Assembly: GCA_944332105.1 (NCBI GenBank)
Contig: CALVJI010000007.1
Span: 1-26,402, forward strand
Source: an uncultured Bacilli bacterium
GTDB taxonomy: Bacteria; Bacillota_I; Bacilli_A; RF39; UBA660
Reading direction: 5' to 3'
Length of the DNA: 26,402 bases
Part shown: positions 1 through 8,300 of the stretch, one piece after another
Layout: every line of letters begins with the position of its first letter
Position numbering within the stretch: the first letter of the stretch is position 1
Program-made: the position numbers and the translations under genes
The notes under the pieces: model-generated
Told to the model about the DNA's origin: nothing
Seen by the model: the letters and a program-made list of their open reading frames with translations, nothing else
Databases searched by the model: none

Positions 1-161
1 TCCATCATAGCAGTTTCTATCGTATGAATTTTCAAATGTAAAGATTGTTCTAATAATTTCTTTAAAATCTCTTCATTTTTTTCATTTAGAAATACTTCTT
101 TAAATGCCGCGTCATAACGGCAAGTATAAAATTTTGTTTTTTCCTGTAAATCAGTAATCAT
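1..161 (-). CDS. Partial Rpn/PD-(D/E)XK nuclease family protein (N-terminus only)
   Basis: The first 53 codons of a minus-strand gene run off the left edge. The ATG is well placed behind a full AAGGAGGT ribosome site, which fixes the start. After a short lead the protein reads CRYDAAFKEVFLNEKNEEIL, which resembles the opening of the Rpn / PD-(D/E)XK 'nuclease family transposase' proteins (pattern YDxAFKxVF); those are recombination-promoting nucleases often present in many copies in gut Firmicutes. The catalytic residues would lie outside the window, so the family call rests on this one conserved block. A small hairpin (AAAGGC/GCCTTT, 192-207) sits just upstream in the likely leader. I saw no convincing promoter. 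Confidence 0.6.
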   Translation of the reverse strand, partial: MITDLQEKTKFYTCRYDAAFKEVFLNEKNEEILKKLLEQSLHLKIHTIETAMM

Positions 162-334
162 GAGTTTACCTCCTTCATGCCCTGTTATTCTAAAGGCATA
201 CGCCTTTATTTAGCAAGAGGAGATTTTGACAAGTTTTGTCTTATTATTTTCCTATTTGTCGAAAAGAAAGATAGTTTTCTAATAATCACTGTCAGAAACA
301 CAATCATGGTTACATAGTTTTGATATTTTTGATG

Positions 335-387
335 ACAAACAAAAAACCAATCTTCAAAATCTACTAAATAAATTTTGAAAACTGGTT
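335..387 (-). terminator. Intrinsic terminator of the surface-protein gene
   Basis: Two 16-base arms (345-360 and 372-387) match with two mismatches around an 11-base A/T loop. On the minus strand the stem is followed by a T-rich run at 335-344. It lies 21 bases after the stop codon of the surface-protein gene. The rest of the 162-408 gap holds nothing else I can name. Confidence 0.8.
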
Positions 388-408
388 AAAAATACTTTTG
401 CGCTTTCT

Positions 409-2373
409 TCACGCGACTTTTACGATGTAAGGATCGTTAGCTGTCCCAATTCCGGATTCTATTTCTACATCAGGTGCTAAATTTATAACAGGTCTTACGC
501 CATGCGAACGGGTCACGATATCATAGCCAACCGAACCAATTGAATAAGCATAGAACTCATATACACCTACACTAGGAGCATCAAAGTATCTTGGTGACAT
601 GGTCCAATAAGTAACCGAAGAATAAGTATAAGATAAGCGATTTAAATATCCATAAGATAGACCACCTAACATTAATTCATCGACTGTGATTAAGCCTATT
701 GGATAAGTTAAAGCTTGATTGCCATCTGCAGCATTATTAATTGTAAATAAGTCGTTTTGCTGTGGACAAATTAAACCTGGATTATGGTTAATATATCTTC
801 TATAACTACCGAAGTATGTAGAGGAAGTTGTACTTATTCCGTCACCGCTATCTAAACTTCGATCATTACAGAATCCTGAATCAGCTATATAACCACTTAA
901 TCCTTTATCTAAAATATTTGTTTTATACCAGCTATCTAATTCTGTTTTTATAGAAGAATTATTTTCATTCGCGTGAGTTTCAGCATAACTGCTATTAAAA
1001 GTATCGCCATACATAAATCCTATATAACCAGGATTATTTCTTTGACTACTAAAGGCATTACTTTTAATTTGCAAACTATCATCTGTTGCATTTGAACTTG
1101 TTCCTGCATACAAAAGTCTTACTGAACCATCCCCATTTTGACGAATAATTCGCCAGTAATATCCGGCAAATTGAACATAATTATTAGATACACTTCCACG
1201 ATAGTAATAACTCTTGCCGTCCTCATCCTCCATCATGTATAAACCCTTATCGGATTGATCACTTTCTTGCTCACTTTGAGTATAAGCATAAGCGGTCATT
1301 CGATATATTTTTATTTTAATTTCTGTTCCTCCCGGCCCTGTAGTTGTACTGTCACTTGCAGTTACAGATACTATATGATACATGTTTGAGCAATTTTCAT
1401 AATTTTGGTACGGCGTAATTAAATCATTTGAACTTGTTCTAAATCCGGAGCCACAAAAATAATAAGTAGTATCACCGCCATAATCTAATGTCGTTGGATC
1501 CAAATATTGCGGATTTTCTATGGTATATTGTCCTTTCTCCGAATTAAATGTATAACTTGTTCCGATTAAGGGTAACACATTTTCATTTGTTAAATTAGCT
1601 GTGTAATCTTCACCATTATTAACTAAGCTTGGATGTGGCATTGTTGCTGTGGTTTCTGTTGTATTACCTGCATGACTTTCATTCCATATTATAATTGGAG
1701 CTGTTTTTGTAAAATCTGGTGCTTGCTTGGATTCAATTTGAGCTTTTGCACTTTCGACACTACTTGATTGATATTCGTTTACTAACATGGCATCGGCGAG
1801 TGTTTTGAATCCTTGATCTATTGGTGAATATGTGCTTACTGAGGCTCTGACTACTATTTTTGAAATAAAGTCTTTGTTCATTGAGTCTAGATTGGTTACA
1901 CTTTCATCCATCCAGATTCTTAAATTGTAAGTTACTTCATCACTTTGAGATAAGCTTCCTGTTTGTAAAATGTAAGCTTCTTTGTAGCCATCTACTTCTG
2001 TTTTTGTGTATTCTGTTAAAGTTTTAATTTGATTGTAATCTAATACAGTTGCCATATAACTTGAATTCATTGTTGTTTCTTCTGTTACTCCGAGTATTAC
2101 TTCATAACTAATAAAACTATCACAAGTATTAGTTATTGTAAAAGTATATGGAGTTGTAGCCATTCCATCTTCATCGCTAATTGGATACGTATCTTCTAAT
2201 TTAATAGCTGAAGTCACATCTGTAAGCGTCACATTTAAGCAACTTGTACCAATAGTATTTACAGATGTTTGATTCGTTCTAAAAAGCCAATATGCATAAC
2301 TAATACCTATTAAAAATGTAAAAATACCTAATACACCTATTACCAATAAAAATTTTTTTCTTTTTTGTTTCAT
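409..2373 (-). CDS. Membrane-anchored surface protein with SipW/TasA-like N-terminus and lectin-like C-terminal domain
   Basis: A 654-residue predicted surface protein of unknown function. It starts with a basic stretch and one hydrophobic segment (about residues 8-28, ending GISYAYW), the arrangement of SipW-dependent/camelysin-type signal anchors. A Thr/Ser-rich beta-type region follows, with the conserved-looking block TTPYTFTITNTC. The C-terminal half (about 300-650) has paired cysteines, the phrase FAGYYWRIIRQNGDGSVRLL and ends near HGVRPVINL, which recalls DUF6273/C-type-lectin-like folds. There is no LPXTG sorting signal. The first in-frame start is a GTG only 2 bases from the GAGGAG ribosome site; the ATG two codons later has an 8-base spacer and is used here. 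The gene is monocistronic, with its own promoter region and terminator. The fold assignment is inference. Confidence 0.7.
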   Translation of the reverse strand: MKQKRKKFLLVIGVLGIFTFLIGISYAYWLFRTNQTSVNTIGTSCLNVTLTDVTSAIKLEDTYPISDEDGMATTPYTFTITNTCDSFISYEVILGVTEETTMNSSYMATVLDYNQIKTLTEYTKTEVDGYKEAYILQTGSLSQSDEVTYNLRIWMDESVTNLDSMNKDFISKIVVRASVSTYSPIDQGFKTLADAMLVNEYQSSSVESAKAQIESKQAPDFTKTAPIIIWNESHAGNTTETTATMPHPSLVNNGEDYTANLTNENVLPLIGTSYTFNSEKGQYTIENPQYLDPTTLDYGGDTTYYFCGSGFRTSSNDLITPYQNYENCSNMYHIVSVTASDSTTTGPGGTEIKIKIYRMTAYAYTQSEQESDQSDKGLYMMEDEDGKSYYYRGSVSNNYVQFAGYYWRIIRQNGDGSVRLLYAGTSSNATDDSLQIKSNAFSSQRNNPGYIGFMYGDTFNSSYAETHANENNSSIKTELDSWYKTNILDKGLSGYIADSGFCNDRSLDSGDGISTTSSTYFGSYRRYINHNPGLICPQQNDLFTINNAADGNQALTYPIGLITVDELMLGGLSYGYLNRLSYTYSSVTYWTMSPRYFDAPSVGVYEFYAYSIGSVGYDIVTRSHGVRPVINLAPDVEIESGIGTANDPYIVKVA

Positions 2374-2394
2374 ATCCACTACTCCTCTGTGTTT

Positions 2395-2446
2395 AGTATA
2401 GCCTAAAATTTATTTTTTACACTCTAAGTTATACTTTTTACACTCT
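2395..2446 (-). promoter_or_regulatory. Promoter with 21-bp-spaced direct repeats upstream of the surface-protein gene
   Basis: A TATACT -10 lies at 2395-2400. The position 17 bases upstream reads AGTGTA, a poor -35. Two identical 12-base repeats (AGAGTGTAAAAA on the minus strand) lie at 2414-2425 and 2435-2446, exactly 21 bases apart, and the nearer one covers the weak -35. That geometry fits an activator binding two sites on one helix face; the regulator is unknown. Confidence 0.5.
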
Positions 2447-2496
2447 TACTATAATAATAGTAACACAAAGTCGTATCTCATCTCAATACTTTTTGT

Positions 2497-2520
2497 TAAA
2501 AAAAGATGCCATTTGGCACC
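2497..2520 (-). terminator. Intrinsic terminator of the fucO-FIST-aldehyde dehydrogenase operon
   Basis: On the minus strand a GGTGCC/GGCATC stem (one G-U pair) with an AAAT loop spans 2505-2520 and is followed by a run of T. It lies 10 bases past the stop of the aldehyde dehydrogenase gene. Confidence 0.8.
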
Positions 2521-2530
2521 TTTCTGTTTA

Positions 2531-3967
2531 TTATAAAATATTTTTTAAAACAATAGTTTTTGTTCTAGACATTTCATGAAGTGTGGTCATGACCCCTTCA
2601 TTACCAATGCCAGAGTGTTTCCAACCACCGAATGGCATTTCAAAGGCTCTAAAGAAGGAAGCTCCATTGATTGTTACACCACCACATTCAAGCTTGTTCG
2701 CTACATACTGACAAATTTTTTGATCTTGAGAGAAGATACAACCACATAGACCGTAGCTTGATTGGTTAGCAATGGCAATTGCTTCATCTAAATCTTCATA
2801 TTCAATAATTGAAATAACTGGTCCAAAGATTTCTTCGTCTTTGGCAACTGGCATACTCTTAGTGACATCGACTAGGATTGTTGGTTCATAGAATGCTCCT
2901 TTACGACGTCCGCCAAAAACGACTTTAGCGCCTAAGGAAACTGTTTCATTTACTTGACTTTCTACTTTTTTGGCAGCATCTTCGCTGATTAAGCAGCCAA
3001 TAGTTGCCTCTGGATTGCTTGGCATACGTACTGGAATATGAGAAAGTCGCTCCTTTAGTTTTTCCACAAAAGCTTCTTTCACATCTTTGTGAACTAAGAA
3101 ACGTTTTGAAGCACAGCAAACTTGCCCTGTATTGTAAAGACGACCCCAGACGGTTTCTTCAACTGCTAAATCTAAGTCTCCATCTTTATGTAGAATGAAA
3201 GCATCATTTCCTCCTAATTCTAACATAACATGCGTAATATTTTTAGCACATTTAGCCATGGTTTCTGCGCCAGCGATCGTGCTTCCTGTTAAAGACACTA
3301 GTGCGACATGAGGATTTTCTGCCATTGCTTGAACAGCTTCCCCTCCATTACCATTGATTAAGTTAATTGCGCCACCTGGAACACCTGCTTCAATTAAATA
3401 CTCTACATATTTTGTAAGAGTTAATGGGTTATGTGCCGATGGTTTTAAAATGACAGAGTTGCCCATTAAAAGAGCTGGAGGAACTTTTTGGCAAAATAAG
3501 TCACTTGGAAAATTGAATGGAATTACTGCGACAACCACTCCCAATGGTGCTTGAACCGTGTATTGTAATGTTTTTTCATTTCCTTTTTCTTGACCATAAG
3601 GAATTACTTTGCCATATTCATGCTTAGCCATTTCACAAAAAGCTGGAATACCGATTGAAACATTGGCAATCTCCGCGATAGCTTCTTTGATTGGTTTACC
3701 TGTTTCATCACTCAATAATTTTGCTAGTTCATCTTTATGAGCTTCAATTATAGAGACGAATTTCATCAAAATCGCTGCTCGTTCATGAATCGGCTTTTTT
3801 TCCCATTCTTTTTGACCGGCGAGGGCAGCTTCTACAGCTTTGTCACAGTCTAGTTTACTACTTTCTGGAACTGTATCAATTAGTTCATTTGTAGCTGGGT
3901 TTGTAATATTAATAGTTCGTCCATCTGAAGCATCACACCAATTTGACCCGATTAAATTCTTTGCCAT
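2531..3967 (-). CDS. NAD(P)-dependent aldehyde dehydrogenase, probably lactaldehyde or related aldehyde
   Basis: A 478-residue member of the aldehyde dehydrogenase superfamily that oxidises an aldehyde to its acid with NAD(P). Hallmarks are present in order: oxyanion Asn152 in PFNFP, cofactor Lys176 in LKPS, general base Glu250 in ELGG, nucleophile Cys284 in GQVC, EEIFGPV near 380, and the C-terminal PFGGWKHSGIG. Length is normal (E. coli AldA is about 479). It is the last gene of an operon behind fucO and a FIST-domain gene; the gap to the FIST gene is 3 bases and its ribosome site (GGAGAG) lies in the end of that gene, so translation is probably coupled. Next to fucO, the likely substrate is lactaldehyde, giving lactate. 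Succinate-semialdehyde or glycolaldehyde remain possible, as substrate cannot be read from sequence. Confidence 0.88.
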   Translation of the reverse strand: MAKNLIGSNWCDASDGRTINITNPATNELIDTVPESSKLDCDKAVEAALAGQKEWEKKPIHERAAILMKFVSIIEAHKDELAKLLSDETGKPIKEAIAEIANVSIGIPAFCEMAKHEYGKVIPYGQEKGNEKTLQYTVQAPLGVVVAVIPFNFPSDLFCQKVPPALLMGNSVILKPSAHNPLTLTKYVEYLIEAGVPGGAINLINGNGGEAVQAMAENPHVALVSLTGSTIAGAETMAKCAKNITHVMLELGGNDAFILHKDGDLDLAVEETVWGRLYNTGQVCCASKRFLVHKDVKEAFVEKLKERLSHIPVRMPSNPEATIGCLISEDAAKKVESQVNETVSLGAKVVFGGRRKGAFYEPTILVDVTKSMPVAKDEEIFGPVISIIEYEDLDEAIAIANQSSYGLCGCIFSQDQKICQYVANKLECGGVTINGASFFRAFEMPFGGWKHSGIGNEGVMTTLHEMSRTKTIVLKNIL

Positions 3968-3970
3968 AGA

Positions 3971-5143
3971 TTACTCTCCAAATCCTGTATATGATAGAGA
4001 TAGGCCACCCACAGTATTTGATGAATGATCTCCTGTACCATATTCACCAAAAGTAAAGACCATTAAGAATTCTTTGTCTGGAATTACTTTTTTTACTTCT
4101 GGATAAATTTGATCTTCAATTTCTGATAATGCAAGACCTAAACGACGTCCACCACAATGAACTAGGAAATAAGAATTTGCTTCACCATTCATTAATGTAT
4201 TTAAAGAACGAATTGTTTCTTCATTGGCTTTTAAAATACCTTCTGGAGTATTTGTAAGTTGAATAACTGCAGTATTGACTGCTAGATTCGCACCAATATT
4301 CATTGAGTAATCATCATTACCAAACATTGGGTGACGGACAGCGATTACTTTACCGATTGGATCTTTAACACCTAATGGAGCACAGATGGTTTCAGTTAAT
4401 AAGTTGTTTCCTTTTAATGATTCTACATCTTTATGAGTCCATTCTGCATATTTTTTTAAAGATGGTTCATGATCGATTTCAACAAGGGTACGATCGCCTG
4501 AAATTTTTGTGATAACCCCAACATTTTCAGTTTCATGATAAGCACCTGTATAGATGTTTTTCATTTGGCCATCTGTATAGAAAATTGCAATAGCTACACC
4601 ATCAGAGTAGTCTTCGCCATCATTTAAAATACTCCATTTTCCTTCAACGGTATTGTCCGCAGCACTGCCACCAAAAACAGGAATATTGCCGATGACATCT
4701 TGAATACCTTTCATATAATCTTCTTCATTTGCTGGTGAAGCTGTCATAAAGAAGAAATCTGGTTCTTTGTCTTGGCCTTTTAATTTGCTAATCGCTTCTT
4801 TAGCAACACGTATGCCAATGTCACGAGGACTTTCATCTGTTTTTTTGCTACCAGCGGTAACTACTTCTAAATCACCGCCGAAAAGCATCATACCAGAATA
4901 ACCAGTTTCTTTGTTTAAATAGCCATCGTGAGTACATAAGGCCGCTGATGAAGTACAACCAATAATTGGAACGTTACCTAAAACACTTTTTGCTCCTTCC
5001 ATTAATTTTTGTTGGTCTTGAACACAACTTGTAAAGAAAAGTCCTACTTGAGGGTTTTCAATTACATTTGCCATTTTGGCAGTTTCAACACCTGATGCAT
5101 ATGCATCAGCATTTTCACTATAACCTACTTTTGTTTTTAACAT
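3971..5143 (-). CDS. FIST N/C domain protein
   Basis: A 390-residue stand-alone FIST protein (FIST_N followed by FIST_C), a predicted small-ligand sensory module. The N-terminal half shows the family's IIGCTSSAALC block (about residues 60-70) and FGGSAADNT; the C-terminal half ends with FGEYGTGDHSSNTVGGLSLS, typical of FIST_C. No output domain (kinase, GGDEF, methyl-accepting, HTH) is attached, and no signal peptide or membrane segment is visible, so it is probably cytosolic. It lies 19 bases after fucO, with a good AAGGAGTG site, and 3 bases before the aldehyde dehydrogenase gene. Its place between two enzymes that act on the same aldehyde suggests a role in that pathway, for example sensing a metabolite. 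That role is inference. Confidence 0.85.
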   Translation of the reverse strand: MLKTKVGYSENADAYASGVETAKMANVIENPQVGLFFTSCVQDQQKLMEGAKSVLGNVPIIGCTSSAALCTHDGYLNKETGYSGMMLFGGDLEVVTAGSKKTDESPRDIGIRVAKEAISKLKGQDKEPDFFFMTASPANEEDYMKGIQDVIGNIPVFGGSAADNTVEGKWSILNDGEDYSDGVAIAIFYTDGQMKNIYTGAYHETENVGVITKISGDRTLVEIDHEPSLKKYAEWTHKDVESLKGNNLLTETICAPLGVKDPIGKVIAVRHPMFGNDDYSMNIGANLAVNTAVIQLTNTPEGILKANEETIRSLNTLMNGEANSYFLVHCGGRRLGLALSEIEDQIYPEVKKVIPDKEFLMVFTFGEYGTGDHSSNTVGGLSLSYTGFGE

Positions 5144-5162
5144 ATCTTATTCACTCCTTCTT

Positions 5163-6311
5163 TTAATATGCCTTTTTAAATAAAGCAATAATATCTTCTT
5201 TTGTAACTTTTCGTGGATTACCTGATGTACATGGATCTTGTAAGGCTTTTTCGGCCATCACTTCAAAATCACTTTCTTTGACATTTAATTCTTTTAAGTG
5301 CATTGGCACCCCTAGTCGTTTTTCTAAGTCACGAACAGCAGCAACTACTTTAGTCACGCATTCTTCATCACTTAATCCTTGTGTGTCTAGCCCAAAAGCG
5401 TTGGCCATCTTGCGGAAGCGTTCTTGACATGCTTCACTATTCCATTCTAAGACATATGGCAAGAACAGTGCGCAAGCAAGGCCATGAGCGATATCGTAAG
5501 TCGCGCCTAATTGATGGGCCATAGAATGAACGATTCCTAAACCGACGTTTGAAAATCCCATGCCGGCTATATACTCGCTTAATCCCATTTTATCCATGGC
5601 TTCTTTGTCTTTGTTTACTGCAGCTTCTAAATAGTTAAAGGTTAGATGCATGCTATGTAAATGAAACATATCGGTCATTTCCCAATGAGAGGCTGTGATA
5701 TAACCTTCCATGGCATGGGTTAAAGCATCTAGCCCAGTTGCCGCGGCTGTCATTTTAGGCATACCGGCCATTAACTCTGTATCAATGATGGCTAGTATTG
5801 GAATGTCATGAGGATCGACACACACTCTTTTTACCACATTTTCTTCATCCGTAATCACATAATTAATAGTCACTTCTGCGGCTGTACCAGCAGTCGTTGG
5901 TAAGGCGATAAGTGGTAAGCTTTTGTTTTTAGTCGCAGCTGTTCCTTCTAAAGAGTTGATATCGTAAAATTCTGGATTTCTCACTACTATACCGATACAT
6001 TTTGCAGTATCAATAACTGAGCCACCACCAACCGCGACGATCGCATCAGCATTTACATTTCGACAAAAGTCGATACCTTCTTGACAATTTTTGATTGTCG
6101 GATTTGGTTTTACTTTATCGTATACATGATAAGTTATGCCTTCTTTTTCCAAGACTTCGATCACTTGGTCGGCAACACCACATTGTTTTAAATTTTCATC
6201 GGTAACTACTAAAATATTTTGAAAGTTTCGCGCCTTAATTTCTGGTCCTAGATTTTCTCTAGCATTCCAACCAAAATAAGACGTTTCATTCAAAATAATC
6301 CGATTTGCCAA
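5163..6311 (-). CDS. fucO: Lactaldehyde reductase / L-1,2-propanediol oxidoreductase (iron-dependent alcohol dehydrogenase)
   Basis: A 382-residue group III (iron-containing) alcohol dehydrogenase closely resembling E. coli FucO: long near-identical blocks such as TTAGTAAEVTINYVITDEE, VDPHDIP and YIAGMGFSNVGLG. It reduces L-lactaldehyde to 1,2-propanediol with NADH. The GGGS nucleotide motif is near residue 95, and the four metal ligands are Asp195, His199, His262 and His276, one off the E. coli numbering. An upstream in-frame ATG (6324-6326) overlaps the ribosome site itself; the TTG at 6309-6311 lies 8 bases after GGAGG and gives MANRIILNET, matching the E. coli N-terminus, so TTG is chosen. 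First gene of an operon with FIST and aldehyde dehydrogenase genes. A possible -10 (TATGAT, 6341-6346) lacks a clear -35. Confidence 0.92.
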   Translation of the reverse strand: MANRIILNETSYFGWNARENLGPEIKARNFQNILVVTDENLKQCGVADQVIEVLEKEGITYHVYDKVKPNPTIKNCQEGIDFCRNVNADAIVAVGGGSVIDTAKCIGIVVRNPEFYDINSLEGTAATKNKSLPLIALPTTAGTAAEVTINYVITDEENVVKRVCVDPHDIPILAIIDTELMAGMPKMTAAATGLDALTHAMEGYITASHWEMTDMFHLHSMHLTFNYLEAAVNKDKEAMDKMGLSEYIAGMGFSNVGLGIVHSMAHQLGATYDIAHGLACALFLPYVLEWNSEACQERFRKMANAFGLDTQGLSDEECVTKVVAAVRDLEKRLGVPMHLKELNVKESDFEVMAEKALQDPCTSGNPRKVTKEDIIALFKKAY

Positions 6312-6396
6312 TTTTCTTCCCTCCATTCTACTTTTATTTTATCATATCTTCTCATAAATAAAGTTTTTTCTGATGAAGGCAGTGCCAAGAAAATGT

Positions 6397-6429
6397 CAAA
6401 AAAAAGAAACTTTTCTTTGTAAGTTTCTT
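6397..6429 (-). terminator. Intrinsic terminator after murF and its downstream gene
   Basis: A perfect 9-bp inverted repeat, AAGAAACTT/AAGTTTCTT (6404-6412 and 6421-6429), with an 8-base loop is followed on the minus strand by a T run. It begins 2 bases past the stop of the 133-residue gene. Confidence 0.85.
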
Positions 6430-6430
6430 T

Positions 6431-6832
6431 CTATAAAGATAGACTTTCATTGGACTCTTCTAAAGTGTGATTTTCGATTCCTAATTTTTTTTCAAGCAAC
6501 GCTTTATTTTTTTTGGCATATTGTAATTTATAATACAACGGCATGATATTTTCTAACTCATTAATGATTAGATCATCAGCATCTATTCTTGTTAGAATGT
6601 CCTTTTGCTCTTCCCTATCTTTTAATTTACGAGCATATTCTTTTTTATCTTCTAAATAAAAATGTAAAATTGCAGGTAAAAGACCATTGGTTTTAACAAT
6701 GTCTTCTCTTAAGAGATTTAGAGGAAAGGATCTTTCAAAGTTCTCGATCATCGTTAATGTTTCTTGATTTTTTTTTAAAAAGGAACATAAGTCTTGATAT
6801 TTTTCTATTTGTTTGCGTCTAAATAGTTTCAT
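6431..6832 (-). CDS. Small hydrophilic protein of unknown function, coupled to murF
   Basis: A 133-residue protein that I do not recognise. It is rich in Lys, Glu and Leu, has no membrane segment or signal peptide, and looks largely helical (for example YLEDKKEYARKLKDREEQKD around residues 59-78). The ATG overlaps the end of murF by 14 bases in another frame and has no clear ribosome site of its own, so it probably depends on ribosomes finishing murF. It is followed directly by a strong terminator and therefore closes the murF transcript. A cell-wall or division role would be guesswork from position alone. Confidence 0.65.
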   Translation of the reverse strand: MKLFRRKQIEKYQDLCSFLKKNQETLTMIENFERSFPLNLLREDIVKTNGLLPAILHFYLEDKKEYARKLKDREEQKDILTRIDADDLIINELENIMPLYYKLQYAKKNKALLEKKLGIENHTLEESNESLSL

Positions 6833-8201
6833 TGTTTTTAAGACTTTCTACTATTTCTTGGAACTTCATGCCATTACTCGCTTTAATTAAACAGATATCT
6901 TTTTCTTTTAAGAAAGAGGAAAGCACATGAGTAAGTTCTTCTTTGGTTGTAAAGTAATGTATCTTTTGAGAGTCCAAGCCATTTTTTTCAGCGCTTTTGC
7001 CAATATAATAGGCATTTTCTCCTTGTAAGAATAAAGCATCTACTTTTTGGATTTCTTTTAAAGCTCCAACTTGTTCATGAATGGTTTTGGCATATTCATT
7101 TAATTCTAAAATATCTCCTAAGACTGCGATATGACGGTTTCCTGGATATTGTAAAAGGGTTTTAAGGGCACTTGCAAGTGCTTCTAAATTGGAGTTATAG
7201 CTATCATCGATTAGAATGCTGCCATTTTTTAAAGAAATAAATTGCATGTGAGTATTTTGAGTATTTAAATTTTCTAAACCTTGTTTCATAGTTGCAAGAT
7301 CTAAATTTAGTAAAGAACCCACAGCAATAGCTAGTAAAGCGTTACTAACAAAAATCTCCCCCATTAGCGGTAATTTTATGACTTCTTTTTTATTTTGTGT
7401 ATGTACTACAAATTCTGTTTTTTCTTTTGTTACGTGGATATCGGTGGCATAGTAATCCATTTTTTCTTTGGTGCTACAAAAAATTACTGGGTGGTTTTCT
7501 ATTTTCACATCTTTTAATAAATCGTTATCATAATTTAAAACTATAGGTGTTTCATTTGCCATACCGCTTAATATTTCTAATTTTGCTTTTAAAATGTTTT
7601 CTCTAGAACCTAAAATACCTAAGTGAGCCGTGCCAATGTTTGTTATAACTGCAATTGTTGGCTGAGCAATTTTAGAAAGGGTTTCAATTTGGCCAAAATC
7701 ATTCATGCCCATTTCTAAAACAAGGACGTCTTCATCTTGATATTTTAAAATGTTTAAGGGTAAACCGATTTGACCGTTTAAATTGCCTGGGGATTTTAAC
7801 ACTTTATATTTTTGACTTAAGAGGGAAGCAATAAGGTCTTTCGTTGTTGTTTTTCCAACACTTCCTGTCACGGCGATGACCGGGATATTTAATTGACTTC
7901 GCACATAGGTGGCAAGTTTTTGTAAAGCTATAACCGTATCTTTGACAAGGATGATCACTCTTTCATCCTCATCTTGTAATGCCCCTTCAAAAGAATCTAA
8001 TAAACAAGCACTTGCACCTTTTTGAAAAGCTTCTTCATAAAAAGCATTGCCATCAAAGCTTTCACCTTTAATACCGACGTAGCAATCGTTTTTTTGGATG
8101 GTTCTTGTATCTTTCGAAAAAGAACTAATGGTAAGTTCTTCATTTCCACAAAGCAATGTTCCTTCACATATTTCAATTATTTTTTTTACTTGTAACTTCA
8201 T
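6819..8201 (-). CDS. murF: UDP-N-acetylmuramoyl-tripeptide--D-alanyl-D-alanine ligase
   Basis: MurF uses ATP to attach D-Ala-D-Ala to the UDP-MurNAc-tripeptide, the last cytosolic step in making the peptidoglycan precursor. The 460 residues have the Mur-ligase layout: N-terminal UDP-binding domain with SSFSKDTRTI and GIKGESFDG, a central ATP-binding P-loop VTGSVGKTTTKDL (about 111-123), LEMGMNDFGQI and NIGTAHLG, then the C-terminal domain with DDSYNSN and AVLGDILELN. Length is usual for the family. The ATG follows AAGGTG by 6 bases. A TATACT about 25-30 bases upstream may be a -10, but no good -35 was seen. The gene is divergent from the plus-strand gene at 8301 and overlaps the small gene after it. 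Confidence 0.95.
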   Translation of the reverse strand: MKLQVKKIIEICEGTLLCGNEELTISSFSKDTRTIQKNDCYVGIKGESFDGNAFYEEAFQKGASACLLDSFEGALQDEDERVIILVKDTVIALQKLATYVRSQLNIPVIAVTGSVGKTTTKDLIASLLSQKYKVLKSPGNLNGQIGLPLNILKYQDEDVLVLEMGMNDFGQIETLSKIAQPTIAVITNIGTAHLGILGSRENILKAKLEILSGMANETPIVLNYDNDLLKDVKIENHPVIFCSTKEKMDYYATDIHVTKEKTEFVVHTQNKKEVIKLPLMGEIFVSNALLAIAVGSLLNLDLATMKQGLENLNTQNTHMQFISLKNGSILIDDSYNSNLEALASALKTLLQYPGNRHIAVLGDILELNEYAKTIHEQVGALKEIQKVDALFLQGENAYYIGKSAEKNGLDSQKIHYFTTKEELTHVLSSFLKEKDICLIKASNGMKFQEIVESLKNNETI

Positions 8202-8300
8202 TTTTTCACCTTCTATACATATAGTATACAGTATTTTTCGGTTTTTTCTAGCAATTTCTTAAAAAAAACAGTAATATAAACAATTACAGGGAGTGAATTT

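Noticed and set aside
409..2373. Diversity-generating retroelement target
   Set aside because: Only the fold resemblance supports it; no reverse transcriptase or adenine-rich template repeat is in the window.
6371..6399. TTGACA on the minus strand as the fucO -35
   Set aside because: At 16-18 bases spacing there is no -10-like hexamer, and the box lies in the terminator's T run. The nearer TATGAT has no -35 either, so no promoter is listed.
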